From: Nitrosopumilales archaeon
GTDB lineage: Archaea > Thermoproteota > Nitrososphaeria > Nitrososphaerales > Nitrosopumilaceae
DNA length: 64,000 nucleotides
Direction: 5' to 3'
Assembly (NCBI GenBank): GCA_900299125.1
Contig: OMIR01000068.1
Coordinates: 32,305-96,304, forward strand
Under the pieces are notes generated by a model. The model had not been told where the DNA came from. It searched no databases and saw nothing but the letters and a program-made list of their open reading frames with translations. Numbering within the stretch: position 1 is the stretch's first letter; every line of letters begins with the position of its first letter. Shown one piece after another: positions 8,365-16,729 of the stretch. The translations under genes and the position numbers were made by a program.

Positions 8365-8970
8365 TTGTTTTCTATATCGACCCTGGAGGATGTTGTGAGG
8401 ATCCCACCAAGTATGTTTGGTGCATCGCTCAAAAAAGCAGCAGTTGCTATCCTCAAAGAAAAATACGAGTCCATGATAAATGCCGAGCTCGGTTATATCA
8501 TCATGATTTTAGATGCTAAAGTGGATGAAATGGGAAAAATGATTGCCGGAGATGGTGGAACATATCACAGAGTCGAATTTGAAGCGCTAACTTTTACTCC
8601 AAAACTACAAGAAATTGTATTAGGTGAAATTGTAGACATTACAGACTTTGGTGCGTTCGTGAGAATCGGTCCAACTGATGCTTTACTACATCTTTCACAA
8701 GTGATGGATGATTATTTGCAATCTGATGTCAAGTCAGGTATGATCATAGCTAAACAAAGTAACCGTACACTCAAAGTCAACTCTACACTTCGTGCAAGAA
8801 TAACTGCAGTATCTCTCGGTAAGGCAGCAACGATGGGTAAAATCGGAATTACGTGCAGACAGCCTTTCTTAGGTGCTGAAGATTGGATTGCAGAAGAGAT
8901 TAAGAAATCTGGCAAAGATGGCGGAGAATCTGAAAAGAAAGAAAAAAAGCCAGTTGAAGTGAAAAAATAA
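8365..8970 (+). CDS. rpo7: DNA-directed RNA polymerase subunit Rpo7 (RpoE', S1 domain)
   Basis: Stalk subunit of archaeal RNA polymerase, homologous to eukaryotic Rpb7; with Rpo4 it forms the stalk and binds nascent RNA. The N-terminal RNP-like part begins TLEDVVRIPPSMFG, and an S1/OB domain starts near residue 82 (GEIVDITDFGAFVRIGPTD). The C-terminus ends in about 20 mostly Lys/Glu residues beyond the usual fold. The start is TTG at 8365; no in-frame ATG exists, and the TATA distance and the family N-terminus both fit TTG. The next gene, spt4, starts on the base after the stop, the classical archaeal rpoE'-rpoE'' pair. Confidence 0.93.
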   Translation: MFSISTLEDVVRIPPSMFGASLKKAAVAILKEKYESMINAELGYIIMILDAKVDEMGKMIAGDGGTYHRVEFEALTFTPKLQEIVLGEIVDITDFGAFVRIGPTDALLHLSQVMDDYLQSDVKSGMIIAKQSNRTLKVNSTLRARITAVSLGKAATMGKIGITCRQPFLGAEDWIAEEIKKSGKDGGESEKKEKKPVEVKK

Positions 8971-9159
8971 ATGGCAAAAGAAATGGCTTGCAGAAAATGC
9001 AAGTGTGTGTTTGTTGGAAAAGTTTGCCCAGTTTGCAAATCTTCGGATTTAACTCCAGATTGGACAGGTGTTGTTTTAATTGGAGATCCAGAAAACTCGC
9101 ATATCGCAAAGACATTAGGAATTACCCAAAAAGGAAAATACGCACTAAAGATAGCATAG
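8971..9159 (+). CDS. spt4: Transcription elongation factor Spt4 (RpoE'')
   Basis: 62-residue zinc-ribbon protein that pairs with Spt5 to make RNA polymerase processive. Two CxxC pairs hold the zinc (CRKC at 7-10 and CPVC at 19-22). The remainder, DLTPDWTGVVLIGDPENS followed by IAKTLGI and GKYALKI, is typical of Spt4. The ATG directly follows the rpo7 stop with no spacer. Confidence 0.93.
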   Translation: MAKEMACRKCKCVFVGKVCPVCKSSDLTPDWTGVVLIGDPENSHIAKTLGITQKGKYALKIA

Positions 9160-9235
9160 AGAGATCATATTCAATTTATTAGCTAATTTCAATAATTTTG
9201 ATTAATCGATCCCAAAATTTATTCAAGTATAATGT

Positions 9236-9251
9236 ATAGAAAAATTTCTAT
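9236..9251. promoter_or_regulatory. Near-palindrome in the nadC promoter
   Basis: Arms ATAGAAA and TTTCTAT are separated by two bases and overlap the AT-rich stretch where the nadC TATA box must lie (ATG at 9277). It could be an operator; AT-rich palindromes also arise by chance. Confidence 0.3.
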
Positions 9252-9276
9252 TTAGGTCAAAAATTAAGTGGTATAA

Positions 9277-10092
9277 ATGAAACATAGAGAATTACAACGA
9301 TTTTTGGTTGAAGATATTAACCGTGGAGACATCACCAGTGAACTATTATCAAATAAACAAATCAATGCTAGAATCATTGCTCGCCAAAATGGAATTGTAG
9401 CAGGAACAAAATATGTTAAAGCACTTTTTGTTGCAAAAAAATGCAGAGTTCAAGTCATAAGAAAAGATGGTCAAAATATCCAGGCAAATCAAACAGTACT
9501 TCAGATTGAAGGACCCGTAAAATCTATTCTTAGTTGTGAAAGAACGGCCCTGAATCTTTTATCAAGGATGAGTGGGATTGCTACTTCTACAAATCAGCTT
9601 GTCAAAAAAGTGAAAAAAATTAGCAAGAAAACCGATGTATACTCAACAAGAAAGACCGCTCCTGGTTTACGCTTTTTTGACAAGGAGGCAGTAGAAATTG
9701 GTGGCGGGCGAAAACATCGAATCACTCTATCAGATATGATCATGATTAAAGATAATCATATTGCTGCAGAGGGATCAATTGTTGAATTAATCAAAAAAGC
9801 AAGAAAAAAGGCCAAATTATTTGAAGTCGAGGTAGATACATTCGCTGATGCAATATTAGCGGCAACTCTAGGAGTTCCGATATTAATGTTAGATAATTTT
9901 TCTCCTGAAATGATAAAAAGAACAATCAAAGAGTTGGAAAAAATGCACCTTCGTAAAAAAATCAGACTAGAGGCATCGGGGGGAATAAACATCAAAAATA
10001 TACAAGACTATGCAAGAACTGGAGTCGATATGATTTCTGTCGGCAGCATAACAAATTCGGCACCGGCCGTAGATTTTAGCTTAGAAGTTTAG
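9277..10092 (+). CDS. nadC: Nicotinate-nucleotide pyrophosphorylase (carboxylating)
   Basis: Quinolinate phosphoribosyltransferase: quinolinate plus PRPP gives nicotinate mononucleotide, CO2 and pyrophosphate. Family marks are ERTALNLLSRMSGIAT, TRKTAPGLR and GGGRKHRITLSDMIMIKDNH (PRPP and quinolinate site), then EVEVDTF and the C-terminal IRLEASGGIN barrel strands. 271 residues, normal length. The gene converges on nadA; both stops share TTAG at 10089-10092. With nadA and nadX it completes de novo NAD synthesis from aspartate. Confidence 0.95.
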   Translation: MKHRELQRFLVEDINRGDITSELLSNKQINARIIARQNGIVAGTKYVKALFVAKKCRVQVIRKDGQNIQANQTVLQIEGPVKSILSCERTALNLLSRMSGIATSTNQLVKKVKKISKKTDVYSTRKTAPGLRFFDKEAVEIGGGRKHRITLSDMIMIKDNHIAAEGSIVELIKKARKKAKLFEVEVDTFADAILAATLGVPILMLDNFSPEMIKRTIKELEKMHLRKKIRLEASGGINIKNIQDYARTGVDMISVGSITNSAPAVDFSLEV

Positions 10093-11024
10093 CTAATTGC
10101 GAGCATTCTTTCTATAGCCAGCCTTGCTTTGTCTGCGGTTGGTTTTGAAACTCTTACTTCATGTTTTTCATCAAGTAGTGCAGCATGTACTTTTTCAAGG
10201 GTAATCATTTTCATATATTGACATACGGCAGATCTCGATGCTGGAATGAAAGTTTTTTCAGGATTTTGTTGTTGCATTCTATACAATATTCCAGTTTCTG
10301 TCGCAACAACAAAGTTCTTTCCAGCAGATTGTTTTGCATAATTCATCATTCCTTCCGTAGACATAATCTGAACTTGTCTACCCTGATAGTCACCCACCGC
10401 TACATCATACATTATCTGAGATGTACAACTGCATTCTGGATGAACTAACAATTCAGAGTTAGTATACGAATCGAGAAGAGTGTGAATTTCTTCAGAACGT
10501 ATTCCAGCATGCACGTGGCACTCACCTGCCCAAATGTACATATTTTTTCTTCCAGTCATTTTTGCCACATAAGAGCCTAGAAACATATCAGGCAAAAATA
10601 AAATCTCTTGTTCCGGTGGTATTGCTTTTACTACATTTACTGCGTTTGAGGAAGTGCAGCAGTAATCTAACTCAGATTTGACTTCGGCTGAGGTATTAAC
10701 ATAGCCTACGGCTAGAGCTTTAGGATGTTGTTTTTTCCAGTCCCTAAGCTGTTCAACTGTTATCGAGTCAGCAAGTGAACAACCAGCACCCAAGTCTGGA
10801 ATTAAGACTTTTTTGTCAGGACATATTATAGCGGCTGTTTCTGCCATGAAATGGACTCCGCAAAAAAGTATGGTCTTGTTAGGCGTTTTTGCTGCCTGCC
10901 TCGATAATCCCAGAGAATCACCTATAAAATCTGCTACATCCTGAACTTCAGGTAGTTGATAATTATGTGCAAGTATTACTACGTCTTTTTCTTTTTTGAG
11001 TTTTATGATTTCGTCCTGCAACAT
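10089..11024 (-). CDS. nadA: Quinolinate synthase A
   Basis: [4Fe-4S] enzyme that condenses iminoaspartate with dihydroxyacetone phosphate to quinolinate. Conserved marks are AHNYQLPEVQDVADF, CGVHFMAETA, the YVNTSAEVKSE strand, a GECHVHAGI stretch, HPECSC and a C-terminal AVCQYMK; three of these Cys are expected to hold the cluster. 311 residues, normal for the archaeal/short type. ATG start, with a TTTAAATGA box about 27-34 bases upstream. It is followed downstream, convergently, by nadC, and nadX lies upstream on the same strand. Confidence 0.95.
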   Translation of the reverse strand: MLQDEIIKLKKEKDVVILAHNYQLPEVQDVADFIGDSLGLSRQAAKTPNKTILFCGVHFMAETAAIICPDKKVLIPDLGAGCSLADSITVEQLRDWKKQHPKALAVGYVNTSAEVKSELDYCCTSSNAVNVVKAIPPEQEILFLPDMFLGSYVAKMTGRKNMYIWAGECHVHAGIRSEEIHTLLDSYTNSELLVHPECSCTSQIMYDVAVGDYQGRQVQIMSTEGMMNYAKQSAGKNFVVATETGILYRMQQQNPEKTFIPASRSAVCQYMKMITLEKVHAALLDEKHEVRVSKPTADKARLAIERMLAIS

Positions 11025-11118
11025 CCGATCATAGTAATATTGGAATTATTCATTTAAAGACTGGCATAATAGTGGGATTTTACGAATTTGGCCAAAATTA
11101 CGGCAATTTTTGCCTGAA

Positions 11119-11937
11119 TTACGTACCTATTCGAATATCATCCATGCACGCTTCACGTAAACACTCGATGGCTGACAAAATCGCCAATCTACTTGTTTTT
11201 GGATTGGTCGGATCTGGAACATTTTCAACTTGTATTGTGATTTTACCAAATTTTCCTAGAGCTTCTATTTGATGAGTGTTTTTCTCTGTTAAAGGATCGG
11301 CTACTATCTTAACCATTGTTCTAGCACTTCCCAAGCCAGCTAAACTAAGTAGTGCAGATACATTGATGTTAGCTGGAAAAAGTGTTACTGCTTCTTTGGC
11401 AGGTCCATCAAAAATGGTAGTTTTTTGTGTTATTGAACCAATATCGATTTTATTTTTTTCAAAGAATTTTGCTCCAGTTAATGCTTTGGGATTTTTTGTA
11501 GTGACCAAACATACTGATTCAAGCTCATTCTTTACAGATTTTATAGCATCCAATCCTGCAATTGCACCTGAAGGGAGATAGATTTTTTTCTTAAATTCTT
11601 CACAAGCATCAATCAATATGTCAAATACAGACTCATCGAGTAGAGCACCTACACTCATAATCAACAGGTCTTTTTTATTTTGAAGAATACTCAAAGCGTG
11701 ATTTTTTACAGCGTCTTGAGATGCCGCCTCAACAACAATATCAACATTATTTGAGGATAAAAGATGAGGGTTTGCAACTATGACTGGTTTTATAATGAGC
11801 TTAGATGAAAGCGCTTGAGCTTTTGTTTCATCGGAATCATAAATATGAGTCAATTCAGCATTAATTTTTTTGGCGTCTATTGCCAATGCTATTTGTGTGC
11901 CAATAGCGCCACATCCCAATAGACCTATCTTCTTCAA
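11119..11937 (-). CDS. nadX: L-aspartate dehydrogenase
   Basis: NAD(P)-dependent oxidation of L-aspartate to iminoaspartate, the substrate of NadA; it replaces the flavoenzyme NadB. A Rossmann motif GLLGCGAIGTQIA opens the protein, followed by NPHLLSSNNVDIVVEAAS, the conserved LPSGAIAGLDAIK near residue 140 and ANINVSALLSLAG. 272 residues, usual length. The start is TTG (MKKIGLLG). Grouping with nadA and nadC supports the NAD role rather than a general dehydrogenase role. Confidence 0.92.
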   Translation of the reverse strand: MKKIGLLGCGAIGTQIALAIDAKKINAELTHIYDSDETKAQALSSKLIIKPVIVANPHLLSSNNVDIVVEAASQDAVKNHALSILQNKKDLLIMSVGALLDESVFDILIDACEEFKKKIYLPSGAIAGLDAIKSVKNELESVCLVTTKNPKALTGAKFFEKNKIDIGSITQKTTIFDGPAKEAVTLFPANINVSALLSLAGLGSARTMVKIVADPLTEKNTHQIEALGKFGKITIQVENVPDPTNPKTSRLAILSAIECLREACMDDIRIGT

Positions 11938-12032
11938 TAAGATGCGATCATATATCTAGTAAATGAATTATATCATATTGCCAAAGAATTCAAAGTAGGA
12001 AGAATTAACTAGTCAAAATATCGATTATACTT

Positions 12033-12107
12033 ATGGCAAAAAGAAAAACCGGAAAGCATCAAAGATTTGCAGATCAAAAGGCTGCCCGAAGACGTCGAAA
12101 AAAGTAA
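12033..12107 (+). CDS. Possible 24-residue, very basic micro-protein
   Basis: ATG to TAA with 24 codons; 12 residues are Lys or Arg and the C-terminus is ARRRRKK. The start MAKRKTGK looks like a small ribosomal or nucleic-acid-binding protein, but I do not recognise a family; it is not eL41 or bTHX by eye. It stands alone in the 244-base gap between nadX and nurA. The AT-rich sequence before it has no clear TATA box at the right distance. Whether it is translated is unknown. Confidence 0.35.
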   Translation: MAKRKTGKHQRFADQKAARRRRKK

Positions 12108-12155
12108 ATCAGCTTGTAGCTAGTTGGATGTTAACAGTTCTCTCATCCCAAGGGT

Positions 12156-12173
12156 TTTATTTTATAAAATAAA
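12156..12173. promoter_or_regulatory. 18-base perfect palindrome over the nurA promoter
   Basis: TTTATTTTATAAAATAAA is a perfect palindrome ending eight bases before the nurA ATG at 12182. It includes the TATA-like sequence. It could be a bidirectional core promoter or an operator; low sequence complexity makes chance possible. Confidence 0.4.
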
Positions 12174-12181
12174 GTGAACCT

Positions 12182-13021
12182 ATGCTCAACACAGTCTACA
12201 AAGAGGCAATTAGGAATCGTGAAAAAATTCTTTCCGTCATAAGAGGCCCCAAATTCGAACAAATTGTAGGAATTGCGAGGCAAAACTGGATAGAATATTG
12301 TCCAAAAAAGCAAGACTCCACATTATGCGGCATCGACTCAAGTTTTAACAGTACGAAATTTCAGGGCATGGAACTTTGGGTTGTCACTGCTGTCGGAATG
12401 CAATCAAATGGATTACTCATAGATAGTTTACACAGACAGGGATTGGGAAGAATCGGATTGGATATTTCAAAAATGGCAAGCGAGATGGAGGTTGATATTT
12501 GTAAAAAAGCCATCGAGGTCTCTGACACAGTTATGATGGATGGTTCGCTATATTCTCAGTTCATGACTAGACAGACAGGTCTAACGCCAGAAATCGTAAG
12601 AATTATGACTCGCAAAAACAATGTCATTTTTATCGCCAAGACATCAAACACCAATGTCCAGTTCAAAGATCTGGGCTCACAGGCAGGCGATATTTTCTAT
12701 TATAATCACGCAGTCAAATCCCCAGGATTTAGTAGAATTTTTGTGGATTCTGAATTTGGAAGAGACAAAAAAATATCTTCAATTTATGCTAGACTCTCAG
12801 ACTCTACACCATTGATAAAAATAGAGTTATTTGGAGATAATCATACAGAAGACGAAGTAAAAATTATGTTAGATAAACTAGCTAAAACAAGCGTTGGTGG
12901 ATACCCATACGCCCTCAAACTTGCACATAATAATTGCAAGATTAGTAGTGGCGACTTGGCAAAGTTAGTTAGCCTATACGGAATTTCAAATGAGATCGGT
13001 TCGAGAGAAGTCTTGGAATGA
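12182..13021 (+). CDS. nurA: NurA 5'-3' nuclease
   Basis: Nuclease that works with the HerA translocase to resect DNA ends in archaeal double-strand break repair. The first metal-binding Asp is seen in CGIDSSFN (Asp52); a later acidic strand VMMDGSL and the C-terminal GYPYALKLAHNNCKIS match the NurA domain. 279 residues, somewhat short but complete. ATG start at 12182 under an AT-rich palindromic promoter. herA, mre11 and rad50 follow 1 kb downstream, interrupted by an unknown gene on the other strand. Confidence 0.88.
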   Translation: MLNTVYKEAIRNREKILSVIRGPKFEQIVGIARQNWIEYCPKKQDSTLCGIDSSFNSTKFQGMELWVVTAVGMQSNGLLIDSLHRQGLGRIGLDISKMASEMEVDICKKAIEVSDTVMMDGSLYSQFMTRQTGLTPEIVRIMTRKNNVIFIAKTSNTNVQFKDLGSQAGDIFYYNHAVKSPGFSRIFVDSEFGRDKKISSIYARLSDSTPLIKIELFGDNHTEDEVKIMLDKLAKTSVGGYPYALKLAHNNCKISSGDLAKLVSLYGISNEIGSREVLE

Positions 13022-13041
13022 ATAAAAATTAAACATAATGA

Positions 13042-13848
13042 TCAATTTGAAGCATTTGGTTTTGCCAGATGATATCTAATTTTTTCTATTGTTGATTTTA
13101 TATTTAAAGCAATTCTCAGGTAGGCTTGCAATGTTTCTGAATCAGGAAAAATATCTTTTTGTGATTTCCATTCTGAGGTAATGAGTATTTTTGCATGTGA
13201 TTCTTTCTTTGGTTTGTATTTGTACCAATAAGAGTCATCTTTTACTATTTGAGATATCTCATAATTTACTTTGGCTTTGGGTTTATAGACTGAAACAGTA
13301 ATTGTGTTTTCTTTTAACAATGCATGTATCATAAGTTCATGAAGTTTTTTGTCTCCATCTAATGCGGCTATAACATCATCTGCAACCAAACCAGGTGGGA
13401 GTGTTGTGAGTTTGCCATAACCACTCCATAGAAAATCATCAATTTTAGAATGAAATCTTCCTTTGAGTACTTTAGTCAAAGTTCCAAAATTTAGAGGTCC
13501 TAGAACATATTCAGATGGAAATGATAGAAAGAATCGCAGTTTCCACATTGTTCCCTCTGCAATTCCCATCCCATAAAATCCTCCAGGAGCAAATTCACTT
13601 TTTGTTACGGTTTTTCTTTTAAGAATATCAATGTAGTCGATATCACCATTTGTTTTAATCACACCTCTACTTGCAATGCCAGGTGTTGGTCCGTTAAGTG
13701 ATGATCTTGGATAATCATACTCAAAATCCATCGTACCGTCTGGAACCAACCTACATTCGAGGCCTAATGACATTAGATGCTTGTGTAGTTTTTTTGCAAC
13801 TTTCTCTTCCACAGATGTAGCAACGATAGTGTCAGAGTAGTCAATCAC
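13042..13848 (-). CDS. Conserved-looking hypothetical protein between nurA and herA
   Basis: 268 residues with no recognised domain. It has no signal peptide or membrane segment. Visible features are an N-terminal alpha/beta start (ATSVEEKVAKKLHKHLMSLG), aromatic and glycine-rich middle parts (GGFYGMGIAEGTMWKLRFF), and a basic C-terminal half (YWYKYKPKKESHAK). The start is GTG (MIDYSDTIV), with an AT-rich upstream region shared divergently with herA. Its place inside the recombination cluster suggests, but does not prove, a link to DNA-end processing. Confidence 0.7.
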   Translation of the reverse strand: MIDYSDTIVATSVEEKVAKKLHKHLMSLGLECRLVPDGTMDFEYDYPRSSLNGPTPGIASRGVIKTNGDIDYIDILKRKTVTKSEFAPGGFYGMGIAEGTMWKLRFFLSFPSEYVLGPLNFGTLTKVLKGRFHSKIDDFLWSGYGKLTTLPPGLVADDVIAALDGDKKLHELMIHALLKENTITVSVYKPKAKVNYEISQIVKDDSYWYKYKPKKESHAKILITSEWKSQKDIFPDSETLQAYLRIALNIKSTIEKIRYHLAKPNASN

Positions 13849-14020
13849 GGCCTAGATACGTCTTTAATATTTTTAAAATTATCTAAGAAATGATAATAAT
13901 TGTAAAAAACTCATAATTTAGTAAAATTTTTACATATAAATATAAATAAAATATAGATTTTACATCATGCCTAATACTAAAACACTCAACATGGGTCAGT
14001 ACAGTTTCAATCTTGGAATT

Positions 14021-14073
14021 TATTTATATGATTGAATGAGTTTTTGCATGCAATTTTTTCTGAGGAACGATAT
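14021..14073 (+). promoter_or_regulatory. herA promoter and Shine-Dalgarno site
   Basis: TATTTATATG at 14021-14030 should place the transcript start near 14050. GAGG at 14062-14065 is eight bases before ATG 14074. Together they favour ATG 14074 over the in-frame TTG at 14032, which would lie upstream of the RNA start. Confidence 0.5.
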
Positions 14074-15600
14074 ATGACCCTGGGAGTAGTTATTGGTGAA
14101 TCAAAACCGACATCTGTTACTGCTCAGACATCAAGACCATTATCAGTTGGAGAATATGTAATCATTGATTCAGATGATGGAAAGATTCTAGGTTTGGTAG
14201 AGAGATCATTTGTTTCAAGTGCGGCTCTTATGGACATACATAATTTTGATGAAGCCATTGAAAGTAAGGAAATTGCCGATATTAACACTCGTGATAAGAG
14301 CTTCACTGCAAAGATTGGAATTTTAGGGTATCTCGCACAGTTACAAAAAAGTTTGGTTGTATTACCAGCTATTCCACCCATTCCTGGAACGAGTATTTTA
14401 TCTGCCACTAAAGATGATCTTGGAATTATTTTTGGCCCACAGAAAGATGAGTGGGTAAATGTAGGCACATTATTGAGAAACTCGCAGATTGAGGCAAAGA
14501 TAAATTTGAACAAAATTGTTTCGAGGCATTTAGGAATTTTGGCGATGACAGGAATGGGAAAAAGTAATCTTGTATCATTATTAGCAAAACAAATTTCTAT
14601 GCTTGACGGTACTCTGATAATTTTTGACTATCATAACGACTATGCAGACTTGCACATACCGGGAATCAACGTCATTGATGCAAAGATCAACCCCAGATTA
14701 CTGGATGCGCCAACTCTTGCAGATGTTTTAGAAATCAGAGAGAATGCAGACATTCAGCAAAGGATTTTACGATTAGCATTTACATCTGAAGTTCAAAGGT
14801 CACAGAATTTTTGGGATTCTTTAGATCATAATGTTGCCATGATTGGTGCCGCCCCAGAGCGTAAAGACGATAGGCATTCAGCAGCCAGAGTTCAGGATAA
14901 AATTGATGATGCTAGGCACAGATTTGCAGATATTTTGGATCCAGATATTATGGATCCATTAGGTCTCATCAAACAAGGGAGAGTTAATGTCATCAACATT
15001 TCTGAATTATCCGAAAAACAAGCAAATGTAGCATTGGCATATTATTTTCAGGAATTACTTACAGATAGGAAATCAGCATTAATGGCAAAGAGTGCTAAAA
15101 GTAAGAATGCAAAAAGATACCGATTCGAGAGTCCAGTATTTGTTATAATAGAAGAAGCACATGTCTTTATCCCTAAAGGAGAGGAAACCCATACGAAATA
15201 TTGGGCTGCAAAAATAGCTCGTGAAGGAAGAAAATTCGGATTAGGTCTTTGTATTGTTTCACAAAGACCCAGAAATATCGATCCTAATGTTTTATCACAA
15301 ATGGGATCATTAGCAGTAATGAAGATAGTTCAGGAAGATGATCAACGACAGATCATGGCTGCGGCAGAGTCAATATCACATGATCTGATAAACCAATTAA
15401 CTTCACTAAATGTGGGGGACGCCGTATTTGTAGGCCAATGGGTAAATTTGCCCGCCATAATTCACATTGAGGAAGTAAAGGACAAACCAGTTGGGTCTGA
15501 TAAAAACGCAATTTCAGAATGGAGGTCTGCAAAAAAATTTGAAAAGGTAGCAAACGAATCTACACAGGAATTAATAAAAAAAGATCTTTTGCTTGATTGA
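14074..15600 (+). CDS. herA: HerA bipolar DNA translocase/helicase ATPase
   Basis: Hexameric FtsK/HerA-class ATPase that drives DNA into NurA during end resection. An N-terminal HAS barrel (GVVIGESKPTSV onward) is followed by Walker A GMTGMGKSN (Lys163 counted from ATG 14074), Walker B VFVIIEEAHVF, and the arginine-finger region REGRKFGLGLCIVSQRPR. 508 residues from ATG 14074; a TTG at 14032 would add 14 residues. The TGA lies two bases before the mre11 ATG, so herA, mre11 and rad50 form one operon, probably extending the nurA function. Confidence 0.93.
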   Translation: MTLGVVIGESKPTSVTAQTSRPLSVGEYVIIDSDDGKILGLVERSFVSSAALMDIHNFDEAIESKEIADINTRDKSFTAKIGILGYLAQLQKSLVVLPAIPPIPGTSILSATKDDLGIIFGPQKDEWVNVGTLLRNSQIEAKINLNKIVSRHLGILAMTGMGKSNLVSLLAKQISMLDGTLIIFDYHNDYADLHIPGINVIDAKINPRLLDAPTLADVLEIRENADIQQRILRLAFTSEVQRSQNFWDSLDHNVAMIGAAPERKDDRHSAARVQDKIDDARHRFADILDPDIMDPLGLIKQGRVNVINISELSEKQANVALAYYFQELLTDRKSALMAKSAKSKNAKRYRFESPVFVIIEEAHVFIPKGEETHTKYWAAKIAREGRKFGLGLCIVSQRPRNIDPNVLSQMGSLAVMKIVQEDDQRQIMAAAESISHDLINQLTSLNVGDAVFVGQWVNLPAIIHIEEVKDKPVGSDKNAISEWRSAKKFEKVANESTQELIKKDLLLD

Positions 15601-15601
15601 A

Positions 15602-16729
15602 ATGATCTTCTCACATATCTCTGACACACACCTTGGTTTAACTCAGTATGGATTGGAGGAGAGAGAAGATGACATTTATTCATCATTTAATGAGTCAATT
15701 GATATTTCCATAAAAGATCATGTAGATTTTGTAATTTTTGCAGGAGATATTTTTCACGTACCAAATCCCAGCGGTACTGCGATTTTACAAATGGCAAATG
15801 CCCTAAAAAGACTCAAACAGAACAACATCGAATCGTTTTTTGTTCTAGGTGAGCATGATGTCTCACGTATACGCTCCGACCCTATTCCGTATGTGTATCA
15901 CAACCTAGAATTTTCAAGATATGTCGGACAAGGAAAACCATTCATTCACAGAGGAGTTTTAATTGCAGGTTTTGACAAAATCCGCCGAAATGAAATTACT
16001 CAGTATTTGGAAAAATTTTCAGAGTTGGACAAAATTGCATCCGAGCATCAAGGTCACAAGATTTTGATTTTGCATCAAGGAATTTCTGAGATGAACCAGT
16101 TTGCAGGCGAATTGGCTTCTACTGATTTGCCAAAAAACTTCACATATTATGCAATGGGTCATCTTCACGATAGAAATCTAAAAAAGTTTTCACAGCTAGG
16201 AGGACCTATCGCATATCCAGGTTCTATAGAAATGACCAACAGCGAAGGAATTAAAGAAACACAGAAAGGTTTCTATCAAGTAGATATTTCAGAATCTGAA
16301 GCAAAAAGTAACTGGGTAAAGCTAAATACCAGACCGCAATTATCTGAAAAAGTCGAATATGAGTGTCTAGGAGAAAATATAGGAAAAATATTAGAAAAGA
16401 TTTCTACATACTCCAAAAAACCAATTTTAGAATTAAAAATTCATGGTAAAAATATCGAATCTGAGATAATACAAAGACATACTTCAAGACTTGCTCAACA
16501 CACATTGTATTACACATGGAAGATATTAGAGGAAGGCAGCGATAATGTAATACTAATAGACAGACCTTCAAGTATCGATGAAGAGTTATTCAAACTAGCT
16601 ACTAATTTCTTAGGATCAAATAATAAAGCAATATTTGCAATACAAGAATTACTACCATTACTTTCATCAAATAGAATCAAAGAAGCTGAAAATGTGATTC
16701 TAGAAGAATTTGTGAGGTTTAGAAAATGA
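15602..16729 (+). CDS. mre11: DNA double-strand break repair nuclease Mre11
   Basis: Mn2+-dependent phosphoesterase, 3'-5' exonuclease and endonuclease of the Mre11-Rad50 complex. Phosphoesterase motifs are visible: SDTHLG (Asp8, His10), FAGDIFH (Asp49), GEHD, ILHQG and MGHLHDR. 375 residues, normal for archaea. I choose ATG 15602 (MIFSHISDTH), two bases after the herA stop, instead of an in-frame TTG at 15593. The end overlaps the rad50 start as ATGA. Confidence 0.93.
   Translation: MIFSHISDTHLGLTQYGLEEREDDIYSSFNESIDISIKDHVDFVIFAGDIFHVPNPSGTAILQMANALKRLKQNNIESFFVLGEHDVSRIRSDPIPYVYHNLEFSRYVGQGKPFIHRGVLIAGFDKIRRNEITQYLEKFSELDKIASEHQGHKILILHQGISEMNQFAGELASTDLPKNFTYYAMGHLHDRNLKKFSQLGGPIAYPGSIEMTNSEGIKETQKGFYQVDISESEAKSNWVKLNTRPQLSEKVEYECLGENIGKILEKISTYSKKPILELKIHGKNIESEIIQRHTSRLAQHTLYYTWKILEEGSDNVILIDRPSSIDEELFKLATNFLGSNNKAIFAIQELLPLLSSNRIKEAENVILEEFVRFRK

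Noticed and set aside
8343..8365. Frameshift at the rpo7 start because ATG triplets lie in another frame
   Set aside because: TTG at 8365 gives the family-typical N-terminus and the right TATA distance; no lost domain.
12108..12181. tRNA-like stretch before nurA
   Set aside because: No cloverleaf, no TTCRA loop and no acceptor stem could be built.
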